A stretch of DNA of 64,000 bases from Acanthacorydalis orientalis (lineage: Eukaryota; Arthropoda; Insecta; Megaloptera; Corydalidae), in contig CM068322.1 of NCBI GenBank assembly GCA_034766995.1, forward strand, positions 19,976,745 through 20,040,744, written 5' to 3'. The position numbers and the translations under genes were made by a program. Positions 37,985 through 47,609 of this stretch are shown here, piece after piece. The stretch's first letter is position 1. Each line of letters opens with the position of its first letter. A model generated the notes under the pieces. It was not told where the DNA came from. It saw only the letters and a program-made list of their open reading frames with translations, and did no database searches.

Positions 37985-38636
37985 GAAAAAATCTTAAATA
38001 GGTCAAGTTCATCCAGGAGGCGAAGCTATTGGAGTTCATCCACCAATTACACAAGGTGGTTTTGGTGATTTAACAGCTGATGGTCCAAATTATTATCCTA
38101 TTTATGTAATACCATATCCGTTATCTATTGGACCTAATCCTGGGTCATGTCCTTGTTACTTAGTACAGCCGGGAACAAATGATACAACGAAAGAAAAACC
38201 AACCTTTTCCCCTCAACCAATACAACCATCTCAGCCTTTGAATCCACCACAAAATGCCCAAAGTCCAAATATTCCAGGACAAATAGGAACTTATCCATTA
38301 CAAACAGGATCTTATCCCCACAACTACATTCCATCGTATGGAATTTTAGGATTCATACCAGTTATATTCTTTCCATACTGTCCAGGAAATACTACACAAC
38401 CAGAAAATGTACAACCAATGTTCCCGTCTGCTGTACCCATACCTTATCCTTGTTCTCAATGTAATCAATCAGCTAATCCCGGAAATTTTAATAATTTGAT
38501 AAATGGAATACCAAGTGGAAAAAATACTTTCAGTCAAATATTGGAACAAAGTAATATTGGATTCCTGAATGGTGCTGTTGTTAGATCACCACATAGAAGA
38601 AGTATGCGAGTAAGAAAACTGAGAGTAAAAACATAA
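26917..38636 (+). CDS. giant secreted cuticular protein: RR chitin-binding domain plus collagen-like / GPGG repeats (14 exons)
   Basis: Coding exons by hand: 26917-26922, 27197-27350, 27732-28054, 28229-29612, 29697-30236, 30438-30509, 30929-31075, 31267-31338, 31449-32672, 32737-34800, 35468-35620, 35760-35984, 36063-37607, 38002-38636. Every junction is GT-AG and keeps the frame, giving 2847 residues. Layout: signal peptide about 1-18, RSKR basic site, Rebers-Riddiford chitin-binding domain about 56-109, Gly-rich GPGG block about 162-900, GYPGQ and G-X-P collagen-like blocks about 900-2120, near-perfect G-X-Y collagen triplets about 2350-2600, and a Cys/aromatic C-terminal domain with basic tail. 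RR domains bind chitin in arthropod cuticle, so an extracellular matrix role is expected. The flexible or helical tail role is inferred. Exon 1 and the intron-12 donor are the least certain choices. The gene might be annotated elsewhere as collagen-like by composition. Confidence 0.85.
27197..27350 (+). CDS. cuticle gene exon 2 (signal peptide, prodomain-like segment)
   Basis: Acceptor TTTTTTAG ends at 27196 and donor GTACGT starts at 27351. It encodes the rest of the signal peptide, then MRSKRQSS with a furin-like RSKR site, then an acidic linker ([20 protein letters not shown]). It ends in phase 1 (one base of an Asn codon). Confidence 0.8.
27732..28054 (+). CDS. cuticle gene exon 3 (Rebers-Riddiford chitin-binding domain)
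   Basis: Acceptor TTGTAG ends at 27731 and donor AAAG/GTATAT is at 28055. The frame gives YEFGYEV, then a run that fits the extended R&R pattern G-x8-G-x6-Y-x-A-D-x2-G-Y: Gly81, Gly90, Tyr97, Ala99, Asp100, Gly103, Tyr104 (YVADGWGY), then VKP. This is the pfam00379-type fold that binds chitin through aromatic residues. The exon continues with a His-rich stretch (HHKHHGH) and PSCGNYPGG. It is neither a clear RR-1 nor a clear RR-2, and carries an extra Cys82 ([11 protein letters not shown]). It ends in phase 0. Confidence 0.93.
28229..29612 (+). CDS. cuticle gene exon 4 (GPGG-type glycine-rich repeats)
   Basis: Acceptor ATTTTCAG ends at 28228. The donor (CGACCAG/GTATTC) is at 29613. After a Pro/Lys-rich entry ([10 protein letters not shown]) it encodes 461 residues rich in Gly, Pro, Ser and Gln. 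About seven copies of a 17-residue (51-bp) unit, [17 protein letters not shown], run from about 29140 to 29500. The composition resembles elastic silk or resilin-like GPGGX sequences rather than collagen. A stop lies in the following intron (29660-29662), so splicing to exon 5 is needed. Confidence 0.9.
29697..30236 (+). CDS. cuticle gene exon 5 (glycine-rich)
   Basis: Acceptor TTTTTTTAG ends at 29696 and donor GTACAA is at 30237. It encodes 180 residues, phase 1 to phase 1, opening [20 protein letters not shown] and ending [10 protein letters not shown]. It continues the GPGG composition, with short collagen-like triplets such as [15 protein letters not shown]. Confidence 0.88.
30351..30402. 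repeat. (TA)n in intron 5 of the cuticle gene
   Basis: TA array of about 52 bp in the 201-bp intron between exons 5 and 6. Confidence 0.9.
30438..30509 (+). CDS. cuticle gene exon 6 (72-bp cassette)
   Basis: Acceptor ATATTAG ends at 30437 and donor GAG/GTAATG is at 30510. It encodes 24 residues ([20 protein letters not shown], then GGNG), phase 1 to phase 1. It is too short to appear as an isolated open frame. It was found because it continues the phase and the composition. A TA array precedes it in intron 5. Confidence 0.8.
30929..31075 (+). CDS. cuticle gene exon 7
   Basis: Acceptor GTGTTTAG ends at 30928 and donor CCAG/GTAAGG is at 31076. It encodes 49 residues, phase 1 to phase 1, starting [18 protein letters not shown] and ending [11 protein letters not shown]. 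It is less repetitive than its neighbours. Confidence 0.85.
31267..31338 (+). CDS. cuticle gene exon 8 (second 72-bp cassette)
   Basis: Acceptor ATTGAAG ends at 31266 and donor GGAG/GTAATG is at 31339. It encodes 24 residues ([20 protein letters not shown], then SVSG), phase 1 to phase 1. It has the same length and the same donor context as exon 6, which suggests the two are related. Confidence 0.78.
31353..31391. repeat. (TA)n in intron 8 of the cuticle gene
   Basis: TA array of about 39 bp occupying a third of the 110-bp intron. Confidence 0.9.
31449..32672 (+). CDS. cuticle gene exon 9 (GYPGQ / G-T-P collagen-like, no methionine)
   Basis: Acceptor CACTCTAG ends at 31448 and donor CCAG/GTCAGC is at 32673. 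It encodes 408 residues, phase 1 to phase 1, read through by hand without a stop and without any ATG codon. It opens [20 protein letters not shown] with two Cys, then alternates GYPGQ-type spacers with collagen-like runs such as [19 protein letters not shown]. Proline falls in the Y position of G-X-Y, where collagens carry hydroxyproline. The donor GTCAGC is weaker than the others but gives a 64-bp intron in frame. Confidence 0.85.
32737..34800 (+). CDS. cuticle gene exon 10 (largest collagen-like exon)
   Basis: Acceptor AAAATAG ends at 32736 and donor CCAG/GTAAAA is at 34801. It encodes 688 residues, phase 1 to phase 1. It is a mosaic of SGYPGQ units, G-X-P runs ([20 protein letters not shown]) and Cys-bearing breaks (QGCNSGY, TQCKPG, SQCEYSS, RPCQTG, NGICNN). 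Four near-identical 36-bp repeats encode [12 protein letters not shown] at about 34170-34300. Many Tyr residues give potential for dityrosine cross-links, which is an inference from composition. Confidence 0.9.
35337..35419. repeat. (TA)n in intron 10 of the cuticle gene
   Basis: TA-rich array of about 80 bp ending about 48 nt before the exon 11 acceptor. Confidence 0.9.
35468..35620 (+). CDS. cuticle gene exon 11 (collagen-like)
   Basis: Acceptor TGCATAG ends at 35467 and donor ACAG/GTATAA is at 35621. It encodes 51 residues, phase 1 to phase 1, starting [19 protein letters not shown]. The acceptor lacks a strong pyrimidine tract, and a TA array of about 75 bp ends about 50 nt upstream. An open frame starting farther upstream (35206) merely reads through that array. 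Confidence 0.8.
35760..35984 (+). CDS. cuticle gene exon 12 (collagen-like)
   Basis: Acceptor TTTTAATAG ends at 35759. It encodes 75 residues, starting [14 protein letters not shown] and including G-X-P runs ([19 protein letters not shown]). I chose the donor ATAG/GTCAGA at 35985. An equally in-frame donor CCAG/GTCATC at 35967 would shorten it by six residues. Confidence 0.78.
   Translation, partial: FQVLHPEQYISQDNKLHQISHNYQVGQNYQVNKVLQVLLANRVDQANLEFQENQGNQVYQDHLDYQEDQVILDQ
36063..37607 (+). CDS. cuticle gene exon 13 (near-perfect collagen triplets)
   Basis: Acceptor TTTTTAAG ends at 36062 and donor TCAG/GTAACA is at 37608. It encodes 515 residues, phase 1 to phase 1. After a mixed start ([10 protein letters not shown]) the exon becomes G-X-Y periodic. 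From about 36745 to 37500 roughly 84 triplets follow each other with only three Gly losses (GQP-EQP-GRP twice, GQP-SRP once). It contains a direct 144-bp repeat (two copies, ATG at 36776 and 36920) encoding [20 protein letters not shown] and onward. Long antisense open frames here are a by-product of the codon pattern. Confidence 0.92.
37627..37980. repeat. large TA/TATACA array filling intron 13
   Basis: About 350 of the 394 bp of intron 13 are TA-type repeats with TACA interruptions, the same style as the array before exon 1. Minus-strand Ile/Tyr frames inside it are artefacts. Confidence 0.93.
38002..38636 (+). CDS. cuticle gene exon 14 (Cys/aromatic C-terminal domain, stop)
   Basis: Acceptor TTAAATAG ends at 38001 and the stop TAA is at 38634-38636. 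It encodes 211 non-collagenous residues rich in Pro, Tyr, Asn and Gln, with hydrophobic patches ([27 protein letters not shown]) and five Cys (SCPCY, PYCPG, PCSQC). It ends in a strongly basic tail ([17 protein letters not shown]). I do not recognise a domain. A trimerisation or disulfide-capping role, as in collagen-like proteins, is conceivable but unproven. Confidence 0.88.
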
Positions 38637-39106
38637 ATGGAGTTGATGACACATTGCTTTCGATTTAAAATGGAGATAATTCTATCTTAAAAGTCTGAAT
38701 TTAAGAAGAAATAGCGAAAATGATATTTTATTTATTTTAGTAGAGATGTGCTTTTATAACAAAGCCATCGGTATTAAGGAATTATTAGTTATGTGAATTA
38801 TCTGGCTACATTGGAAGTCAGTTCTCCATTTTGTTGAAATAGATTTTTTTGAAAATTCTGATCTCCACTGCCTGACTATTGCATTTATACCATTAATTCA
38901 ACGAAAAGGTTAAAACGGACTTCCAAAATACGCCCGTTCAGAAATTCTCGCAATTTTTGAATAGCCGTGGAAATTTATTATTACATAAAATATGTACTAA
39001 CGGTGAAATATTTGTAACAGATGACATTTGAATTAATATAAGATTTTTTTTATTTAATTGCAACACTATCTGATATATAATTATTTTTTAAGTTTCGATT
39101 CGAACG

Positions 39107-39112
39107 AATAAA
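39107..39112 (+). terminator. candidate poly(A) signal of the cuticle gene
   Basis: AATAAA about 470 nt after the stop, with another AATAAA at 39128. In this AT-rich DNA the hexamer is common, so the assignment is tentative. Confidence 0.3.
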
Positions 39113-39199
39113 AATTAGCTAATAGAAAATAAAGATTAGAATCGAATATAATTCACAACAATGAATAAAATATTTTTAGAAAGGACTTCTTATTTTTGG

Positions 39200-40436
39200 A
39201 ATTATTTTTATTTTATTTTAGGAATTGTTGTTGATGCTTTTTCCTGAATTCATAATGTTAAAAGTTATTTTATCTGAAGAAAAAAAATATAATTAAGAAA
39301 TTAGGGATAAATTTTCAATTTTTTTCAGTTCGATTCCAATCTTTATATAGAATAATAGTAGATTGCGTAGTTAGAGTTTTGATATGAAATTATTTAAGTC
39401 TAGGACTTGAATTGAATTTTGATTTAATTTTAGTTAAATAATACTCATTTTCTTGTAGTGGTATAAATGTAAAGTATACAAAAAAATTATATATTAAACG
39501 TGCTTTTTTATAATATAAATATATTTTTTTTACATTGTACATCCCAATCCTTTTAAACAAGTACTAATCAATTACTACCTTATTTGTAACGTCTGTTTAC
39601 TCTTTATCTGTCATTTATTTCTTTTCATAATTTTTTTTCTTACTTTTCATTTCCTGGCTGCTAACAATCATTGTAGAATGATTTTTACCAGGTGTAATAA
39701 TTTAATATAAAATATTATCAATAGTTTTAATCCAGCAATAGAGTACATGCTCCATTTAATTGTTAGCAAAAGATTGAATGTCTATATATAGAAAACTGAA
39801 TGTTACAAAACTAAATTTTTTTTGAGGTAAATAAAAATGCTGAACAATATTAAAAATTAATTACATTTGTCGTTTTAAATAAAGATATGCATAATTTCTA
39901 TACATTAATTTAAATTAAAAAAGTTAATTAGTTTTTTTGTATAGTTCTATTTATAATATGATCCTAATAGATCTCACTTATAGTAACTTTGGAAACTTGC
40001 TTTAATAACTTTGAGACTCCGTGCCATATAGGGTTAGGAATTTAATTATATTCCTATTTATTTTTATAAAGAAAAAATATTTTTACATCCTATTATGTTC
40101 AGATCAAAAATAATATTTTCATCAAAACAAATTATATTTTTCAGTTTTTCTCTTTGTTGTAATAAAATTTATAAAGTCTATTTTGTAATTAGTTTATTTT
40201 TATACACAGAAATTATACAAAAATATATCATACATTTTCAATTAACAAAAAAAAATTACAGGGAATTCAAAGATTCATTAAAAAGATTTAGAAAGTTCAA
40301 TTTTTCTTTTATACTAATTTTTTTTATTTTATTCTACATTAAGTTTATTTTAGTTAAACAAAATTTTAATTCAAAAAATTCAACGTGTTGCACAAATTTA
40401 CAATAAATACTTAAATTTCTTCTTTCCAATTACAAA

Positions 40437-40495
<59 letters not shown>

Positions 40496-42640
40496 CAAAT
40501 TACAAAAGCTGAACAAAAAAGTTAATTTTTGTCAATCTTCTTTTTTCCATCTCTGAACCTGTATAAAAATTTGTGGTGGTTTCGAGGAATTTCTGTATAT
40601 ATATATATATATAGACTAAAATACATGCATTTATATTATTTTTTAAAGATTTCTATAATTTTATTGTTTATGTTAATATTTTTTTATGGAAGAATATTTT
40701 ATATTTTCAATTTATATATAAAAACTTCTATTCATCCGTAATCATGTTATTTACATTTATTGTTGTTCGTAAGATGAACTGCTATTGAAAAAAATAATTG
40801 TATTATATATAAGTACTTTTTTATACATTAAAACGTAACTAATTATATTTGCATGTTGAATATCCAGGTATGCCATCTCACGTTTAAGAAAACATACTTG
40901 TAAGACAATTATCACAGTAAATCTAATTTGTATGCACAGTGACTTTAACTAGAGAATGTTAATACATTTCATTACTAAACAGATGGCATTGTGTATTATA
41001 AAAAAAATATTTTCAAGAGACAATTTAAGAAAAATCTTTTTATGTAAATTTTTCATTATTTATGTATTCAAATGAACAAATTACACTTTATGTAAGAATT
41101 CTTTTCTGGAAAGATATTATGTTTGAACTGTGCATTTGTTATGTCTTGCAATTCTTTACTAATATAGAAAATAAGTTTTTGGATTGAAATATCAAAAAAT
41201 AATATTTTTTTCGAACTAAAAGCTACACATTCCAGAAATATTTTTTAGTTTTACTAATTTATAGTTCAGACTTTTATGAGTTTTGCGTTTTTTTATATGT
41301 ATATTTTTGTAATTCGTTTTTTTTTTAATTTCTGTAAGAGTTAAGATGGTATTCATTGTTTTCTTTGATTATTTAGATTTGTACCTTATAAATTTATAAT
41401 AAGTGGAATTACAGTAATTAAATATTATAACAGTTTAGTTTTAGATAGTTTATGAAATAAAAGATGATAACAACAACTAGATGTACGAAAATAAAACCAC
41501 AAATGTTGCCATACAATCATTTCCTGATTAACATGTTATAGATATTCGACAATTTTTATTTAGAAATCATGATTTTCATTTAATTTAACTCTTATTTATT
41601 TCAGTTCCCAAATTGAAAAAGCCACCGAAAGAAAAATAATAGCAAAAGTGTTGAAAAGCGAAACCTTTTATCGAGAAAAAGAAAAAGAGCTATATTACGT
41701 GTTTCTAAGATTCGTTAACAGAAAAAACAACTTTTTTGAAAAATGAAATTTGACTACTGGCTATATTAAATAAAATATATACTTATTAAAATATATACTT
41801 AATTATTTTTTATTTGACCAATTCAGTAGTTGTTTGCCGAAGTTAAGAGTGTGTGAAAACGAAGTTAGATGTGCCTTGACAGTCATTTCACACCTGTCGG
41901 CTCAGGTCTTTCAGGCTATTGCGGCGCTGATATAAATTTGAGGCTCAGTGCACTATTTGAATGTTGAATAGGCAATCATAAAGTTTTCGGTACGCTAGGT
42001 AGACATTTTAGAATCTCAATTCTTCAACCAAAAAAAAAAATAAAGGTTAAATCTATAATTTTTGGTAAAAATCTTCAAAAATTTTAGACCCGGTTTATCA
42101 TCCCTTCGGAAACATCATGGTTAATGGGCATATGTCTCAGTGAGTAAAGTCGACAATGACAATGCTTAAAACGCGTGAAATCAGAAACGTGTATAAAATA
42201 TTTTATGATACGATATTAATTCAAAATGTTATTCATGATAAATTTATAATACTTTTAGCAATAAATAAATAACTAAAAATATAGAGGAATATCACAAGCT
42301 TGCCAATGTGTGTCTTTCTACTAATCATAAAATGGCGGAACACTAAGGCCAACATTTATACTCTTTAGTAAGGTAAATGTTTCTACTTAACTCAGACAAA
42401 CTCTTCATAATACAATTTATTACTAATATTTTATACAAATATTACTTATTTGTTTATAATGCTTTTTACTAATATGAAAAAAATCCTTTTTAAATTATTA
42501 ACAGTAAATAAAATGATTTCATTAAAAATGTATAGACACTTTGATTAATTGTATCCTTAAAGTATATCATTATTAAATTTTTAAATTACAGATACACGTC
42601 AATAGGTTTTTACACATATATATCTTGTATATATGTATGT
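39200..42640. other. AT-rich non-coding DNA
   Basis: No supportable gene. It holds a TA array at 40441-40491. A less AT-rich stretch at about 41815-42170 lacks an open frame. A splice-acceptor-like site at 41604 is followed by a short basic reading frame (listed among the findings). Confidence 0.4.
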
Positions 42641-42642
42641 AT

Positions 42643-42684
<42 letters not shown>

Positions 42685-42687
<3 letters not shown>

Positions 42688-43060
42688 AGTATCAGCAGTC
42701 TCTCTCCATCCACTGCTAGGTAAAGGTCTCTTCCATGATTTTCAATTTCGTATGTCTGAATCCTTCTCTTTTCCACTGATTTCCGATAAAAATTTTAATT
42801 TACTTATCTCACTTGTCAATTAGTCTCTTTCTTGGTCTTTCTATGTTCCTTAATTCCCTATTAATACTTTTTGTTGTCCATCGGTTGTCTTCTGTTCTTG
42901 AAACACGCTTCGCCCATTTCCATTTCAGATTCTTTACTCTTCTTAATATATCTATGACTCCTGTCTGTTTTCGTATTCATTCTATTCTTTTTCTATCTCT
43001 TCCTGTTATTCATAGCATGCATCTTTTCATATTTCTTTTTGTTATTTGGATATATATATA
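42685..43060 (-). mobile_element. LINE (non-LTR retrotransposon) reverse-transcriptase 3' fragment
   Basis: The minus strand encodes motifs typical of the C-terminal end of ORF2 in jockey/RTE-like LINEs: LKWKWAKRVSRTEDNRW (about 42885-42945), then RPRKRLIDK, NQWKREGFRH, and MEETFT followed by a stop and QWMERD near 42695. The usual order in such elements is a WxWAGH-R-DNRW block, a GRPxxRW block, then an EEAFxQQW ending. Stops and frame changes show it is dead. The element's 3' end runs into TGATA and a TA array (42646-42683), and another TA tract lies at its 5' side (43051-43068). The + strand open frame over this region (42813-43076) is its shadow. Confidence 0.72.
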
Positions 43061-43289
43061 TATATATAAAATTTAATAAATTTATGTAATTATTTCAATA
43101 ATGATGTACAAATTTCTTATAAATGAAAGTATTTTTGATTAAATACAATATTAGTATTTTATATTTTTAAAGTTGGTTCGAAAATTGTTTTAAGTATAAA
43201 ATAAAACTATAAGATAACTTATCTTTTTCTATATACAAAAAATAATTCCACCATAAAATTTCCATAAAATAAAAATTTTTTGTTCATGC

Positions 43290-43500
43290 AGACAAAATTC
43301 TCGCAACACCGCTCCCCCGTTCATTCTACAGGTAGCACGTTAATCATTTCAATTTTAAATCATTTCCCATGTTTCATAAATCATTACCGATTATAAACCG
43401 GTGGGATGGGCAAACTGGTGGAGGAAAAGAAGTGAGTGGGGGCGGAGTCCCTAGCGGTCGGCGAGCGTAGCGAGTAGAGGAAAATGCTACCTGGTATAGT
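43290..43500. other. GC-rich island of unknown origin
   Basis: This block is conspicuously G+C-rich for the window, with CAACACCGCTCCCCCGTTC (about 43304-43322) and GTGGGGGCGGAGTCCC (about 43436-43451) followed by GGTCGGCGAGCGTAGCGAG. No open frame was recognised. It looks like inserted or transposon-derived DNA, but I cannot name the family. Confidence 0.4.
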
Positions 43501-44977
43501 AATAAAATTAAATATATTTATATAATAATACCTATTAGACTTTTATTTACTTCGTATATTCCTAAAATAATGTCACACATGCAAAAGAAGTTATTTTCTG
43601 AACAATCAAAAACAGTATTTTGCGACAGTCCATTGATTGAATGTCAACAATAAAATGGTAGAATGTTCACAATTTTAGATCACTTAGTATTGGTTTGAGA
43701 GGGAGTGTGACAATATAAAGAACATGTGCACTATATCAATGCACATAACAATTTTTGTCCTTTTTTAATGCCCTTTACAACAAACATAAGGCATTTTTTA
43801 ATATTATTAGTTATTTGATACCAATATTAACTTTTTCAATTTTTTTATTATACACCTAAGAATGGATATTATATTCAATAAATATTGATTGTTAAAAAAC
43901 TCAATTCTTGTATATATATTTGGAACACTTAACTAAACACATGTCTTAACTTTTACTGAATACTTCTGAGAGTAACTACAATTATGAATTAATAAAAAGA
44001 TATTATTTAAATTATTGAATAGCTAATGTATTTGTATTATTTTAATCGCATTGTATAATATTCAAAGTTTAGATCATTTTTGGCAATAAATATTTTTAAC
44101 AAAATAATATATTTCAAGTCATATTTTAAAAATATTTTAATATGTAAAAATAATATTAAATGTTATTAATTTACAGAGAAAACTAGTTTAATTGTAAACA
44201 AATTTCAAATTTATTTGAATATTATTAATTCCGTATGAAAACAAAGATATGTTTTGTTATGACTGAATCTGTGCATGGAATGTGGGAAGAAAATATATGT
44301 TTTAAGATAATAATTAGATATAAACAGAAAATGCTTTGTTCATAATACATGTTAATAATTGAAACCGAAAGTACTTGACATGATGTAGGCGTAAGAACTA
44401 TAAGACGTATGTATGTTCATTTATTTAACAGCTTCATAAATTTTGTTAAATAAATGTATTTTAATAACATATTTACATTTATGAACGAAAACATAAAATT
44501 TAATTTAATTAGTTAGCATAAAAAGAATGAGAATGATGTGTGGTTTTGCATGTTATTAAAAAAAAAATGTAAATTTGATGTCTATATATTTTATTTGTAA
44601 ATGCAAGATGAACTGTTTTCTTATATCTACTATTTTTCTTTAGTTTGAATTGATTTTCCAATCATTATAAATATGACGAATATAAAACGTTAAAAGAAAT
44701 AATAAAATCAATATATTATAAATGATTCAATTAGATATTCATAGATTTAAGTATTTAATTTAATTTTAATAACATGAACAAAATCGTTAATTAAAATTTG
44801 AAAAATAGTTATTTTTTCTAAATTTTAATAAAATTATTCTCAACAGAACGCACAATGTTATATATGCTATTTTGTTTCAAAATTTAAATAGTTTCTTAAC
44901 TTGTGCAATAATGAATTTTCAACTTTAATTAAAATAGCTTAGACTGTCTAGAAATTGAACAAAAAATAGAATCACAG

Positions 44978-45015
<38 letters not shown>

Positions 45016-45623
45016 CTAATAATTTTTAACTTTTCATTATAGAAGTAAGTAAATAATATAAAATTAAAATCAATGGTTAAAAATAACATCTAAAAGTAGA
45101 AATGTTTGAATATTTTTCAGATGTCCATTCGTGCAGTTGACAAAACATGCTTTGAAGTAAACAATCATCGTCAAAAATATATTTCTTTGTAAAAAAACGA
45201 AACATAAAAAATCCTTAATGTTATAATAATTAGGGTTACCAGACGACTAGGTTTATGACCCTTACATAAAAACAGAAAGGGTAATGAGAGATGAACAAAA
45301 ATTCATTTTACAAGAACAATTTTCTTTTGTTGTAGTTTTAAATTTAATTACATGATTTACGAATTCGCGTGTGAAAGAATTCGTTGACTTTTTGTTCAAC
45401 AGTCTGCAAAATAGTGCTTTAAATATGTTTAGGTGCTTTTTTGTTTTTTTTTGTTAAACGCAAAGAATGTTTCTGAAATGTATCTCAAATGGTTATTTGA
45501 TTCCATATGTTAATACCTCATCAGTGCATTTTTTAACTAGATACGCTTCGTAACATTTTTTGTAAAAAATAAATGCATTTCTTAATAAAAAAAATATATT
45601 TGAAAAAACAGATAATGAAATAG

Positions 45624-45674
<51 letters not shown>

Positions 45675-45760
45675 GTGGCTCAGCTTAAATGATATAGCTA
45701 AGTATGGATGTAATTTTGATGAAATATAAAACTAATTAAGAAGATTACTGTTCATCGGTA

Positions 45761-45806
<46 letters not shown>

Positions 45807-47033
45807 TTATATATACATATTAAAACTTTATATAAAATATACATGTATATAATTTACAAAAATTGCCAGGGATTAAATTATGCGTTAAGTCATTTTCATG
45901 AAAAACAGATCTCAATTCAAAGAATTCTCTTTAATCAAAACTGTCATATTTTGAAGAATCTTACGATTTCATAATAGGCGCATTATTATTTTTGTCAATT
46001 CCTTAGTCGAACTAATTACAAAACGCTGTACACACCCGTTGCGTTCAAGGACGACTGACATGACAATTTACGGTACTGATTTGTTACTTTAGTATTCAGT
46101 CAATTTACCGCAAAAACCATGAATTTTTCTTTGTTACATTTATTGTTTAAAGACAAAGGAAGTACAACACGAGAGGAAATGAAAATTTATTGTTCTTTTG
46201 TTGTTAAATTAAATTTGTAAAAAAATATTTTATCTTAATTACAATTGAATCGGTGTGCGAACCAACAAATCGATTAAGAAAATTAGATCAGTGACTATGG
46301 ATGTCGTGTAAGGTTTTAACAATTAATTTTACTTTCAGCGTTGATGTTTTTGATATCCTTTTCAATAAATAAACAAAGATACTTGAATTAGGAACATTTA
46401 GTGTTTCAGTCGAAATCTAAATTATACAAAATTTGAAAAATATTTAGATTATAAGCGATTTCTAAATTTATGAGAAATATAGAGTTTCGTATATTTTGCA
46501 AAATTTCTGAGTAATGTTTTACTTATTAAAAAAATTGTGTATTCTAACTGGAAACGTTCAAGTTTTCAAATTTTTTAATTGCATATTTCTCGTTAAATAG
46601 TAAATAAAATGCTACTCAACTTTTTTTACACAAACGTTTAATATCAACACTTTATATTAAACATTTATTAAATACTTTATATTCTTTGTTTCTTTTTTCT
46701 TGTACAAAAAATATCTTCTTTAAACTTATTTAGTGAAATATAGAACTAACGTATGTTCGGACCCTGAACCTTTCTCAACGGCAGGATTCCATAGCAATTG
46801 ATTTGACACAGGCAAGTAATTTATGTTGCTTGACACTTAAACTTTTTTCGAAGTCACATTCTAAATTTACCACAAAGTTAAACAGTTTTCATATATTTTT
46901 ATATATATGTATTTTTGTATCATTTCATACCATTAATATAATTGAAAATATTATTTTGGTATTTCAATTATATAAAATATATATTATTAGAACTGAACAT
47001 GGTACATAGATAAAGTTATTCTAATATTTTATG

Positions 47034-47089
<56 letters not shown>

Positions 47090-47200
47090 ATGTTATAAAA
47101 TTAATACCAATTTAAAAAAAATATAATAAAAAATGAAACATTTTCAGCAACTAAGATATCAGATAAATGCATATTCAAACAATCAATAAAAAGTCATACT
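43501..47200. other. AT-rich non-coding DNA
   Basis: No gene recognised. TA arrays lie at about 44981-45015, 45630-45671, 45765-45803 and 47034-47087. A short less AT-rich stretch starting AGGGTTACCAGACGACTAGG (about 45232) looks transposon-like, but I could not classify it. Confidence 0.45.
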
Positions 47201-47208
47201 GAAAATAT

Positions 47209-47549
47209 ACGAGGGTTGTTTGATAAGTTTGGTAATTTTATATGATGTGGCGCCATCATTCATTTGGTAACAACACGGCTATCAAGTGTCAGTTTTTAAA
47301 TTAGCATAGGTGAAATTTCAACCAGAAGTGAAAGGTTGTTCACGTTCTACAGATATTTGAAGCGGGGATTGTAGCAGCTGCTTCAAAAATGGAAAAAATT
47401 AGCAGGCCTTTCTACGTTGATTCGTCATCGCGAATGAAACATGGATCCAGCCCTACATACCTGAGTCAAAGGAGTGAACAACGACTGCTGAAAGTGCACC
47501 GAAGAAGGCGAAGATCGTTTTGTCGTCTGAGAAGGTAATGGCGACTGTT
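47209..47549 (+). mobile_element. internally deleted mariner fragment
   Basis: It starts with a mariner-type end (ACGAGGGTTGTTTGATAAG, preceded by TA), runs through a leader, then jumps into mid-transposase coding sequence in one frame: NETWIQPYIPESKE, a stop, then TTAESAPKKAKIVLSSEKV. This corresponds to the DETWIHHFTPE...APKKAK region around the first catalytic Asp, which here reads Asn. The N-terminal coding part and everything after VMATV are missing. It ends at a TA array (47551) and a GA array. Confidence 0.75.
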
Positions 47550-47551
47550 AA

Positions 47552-47583
<32 letters not shown>

Positions 47584-47606
<23 letters not shown>
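47584..47606. repeat. (GA)n microsatellite
   Basis: GA array of about 23 bp directly following a TA array (about 47551-47583). Confidence 0.9.
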
Positions 47607-47609
47607 AGC

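Noticed and set aside
41931..41950. TATAAA followed by TCAGT, resembling a promoter
   Set aside because: The spacing from TATA to the initiator is only about 16 nt, too short, and no exon follows.
42813..43076. An 87-codon + strand frame with Leu/Phe/Ser-rich, membrane-like composition
   Set aside because: It is the antisense shadow of the LINE ORF2 fragment, whose minus-strand motifs are recognisable.
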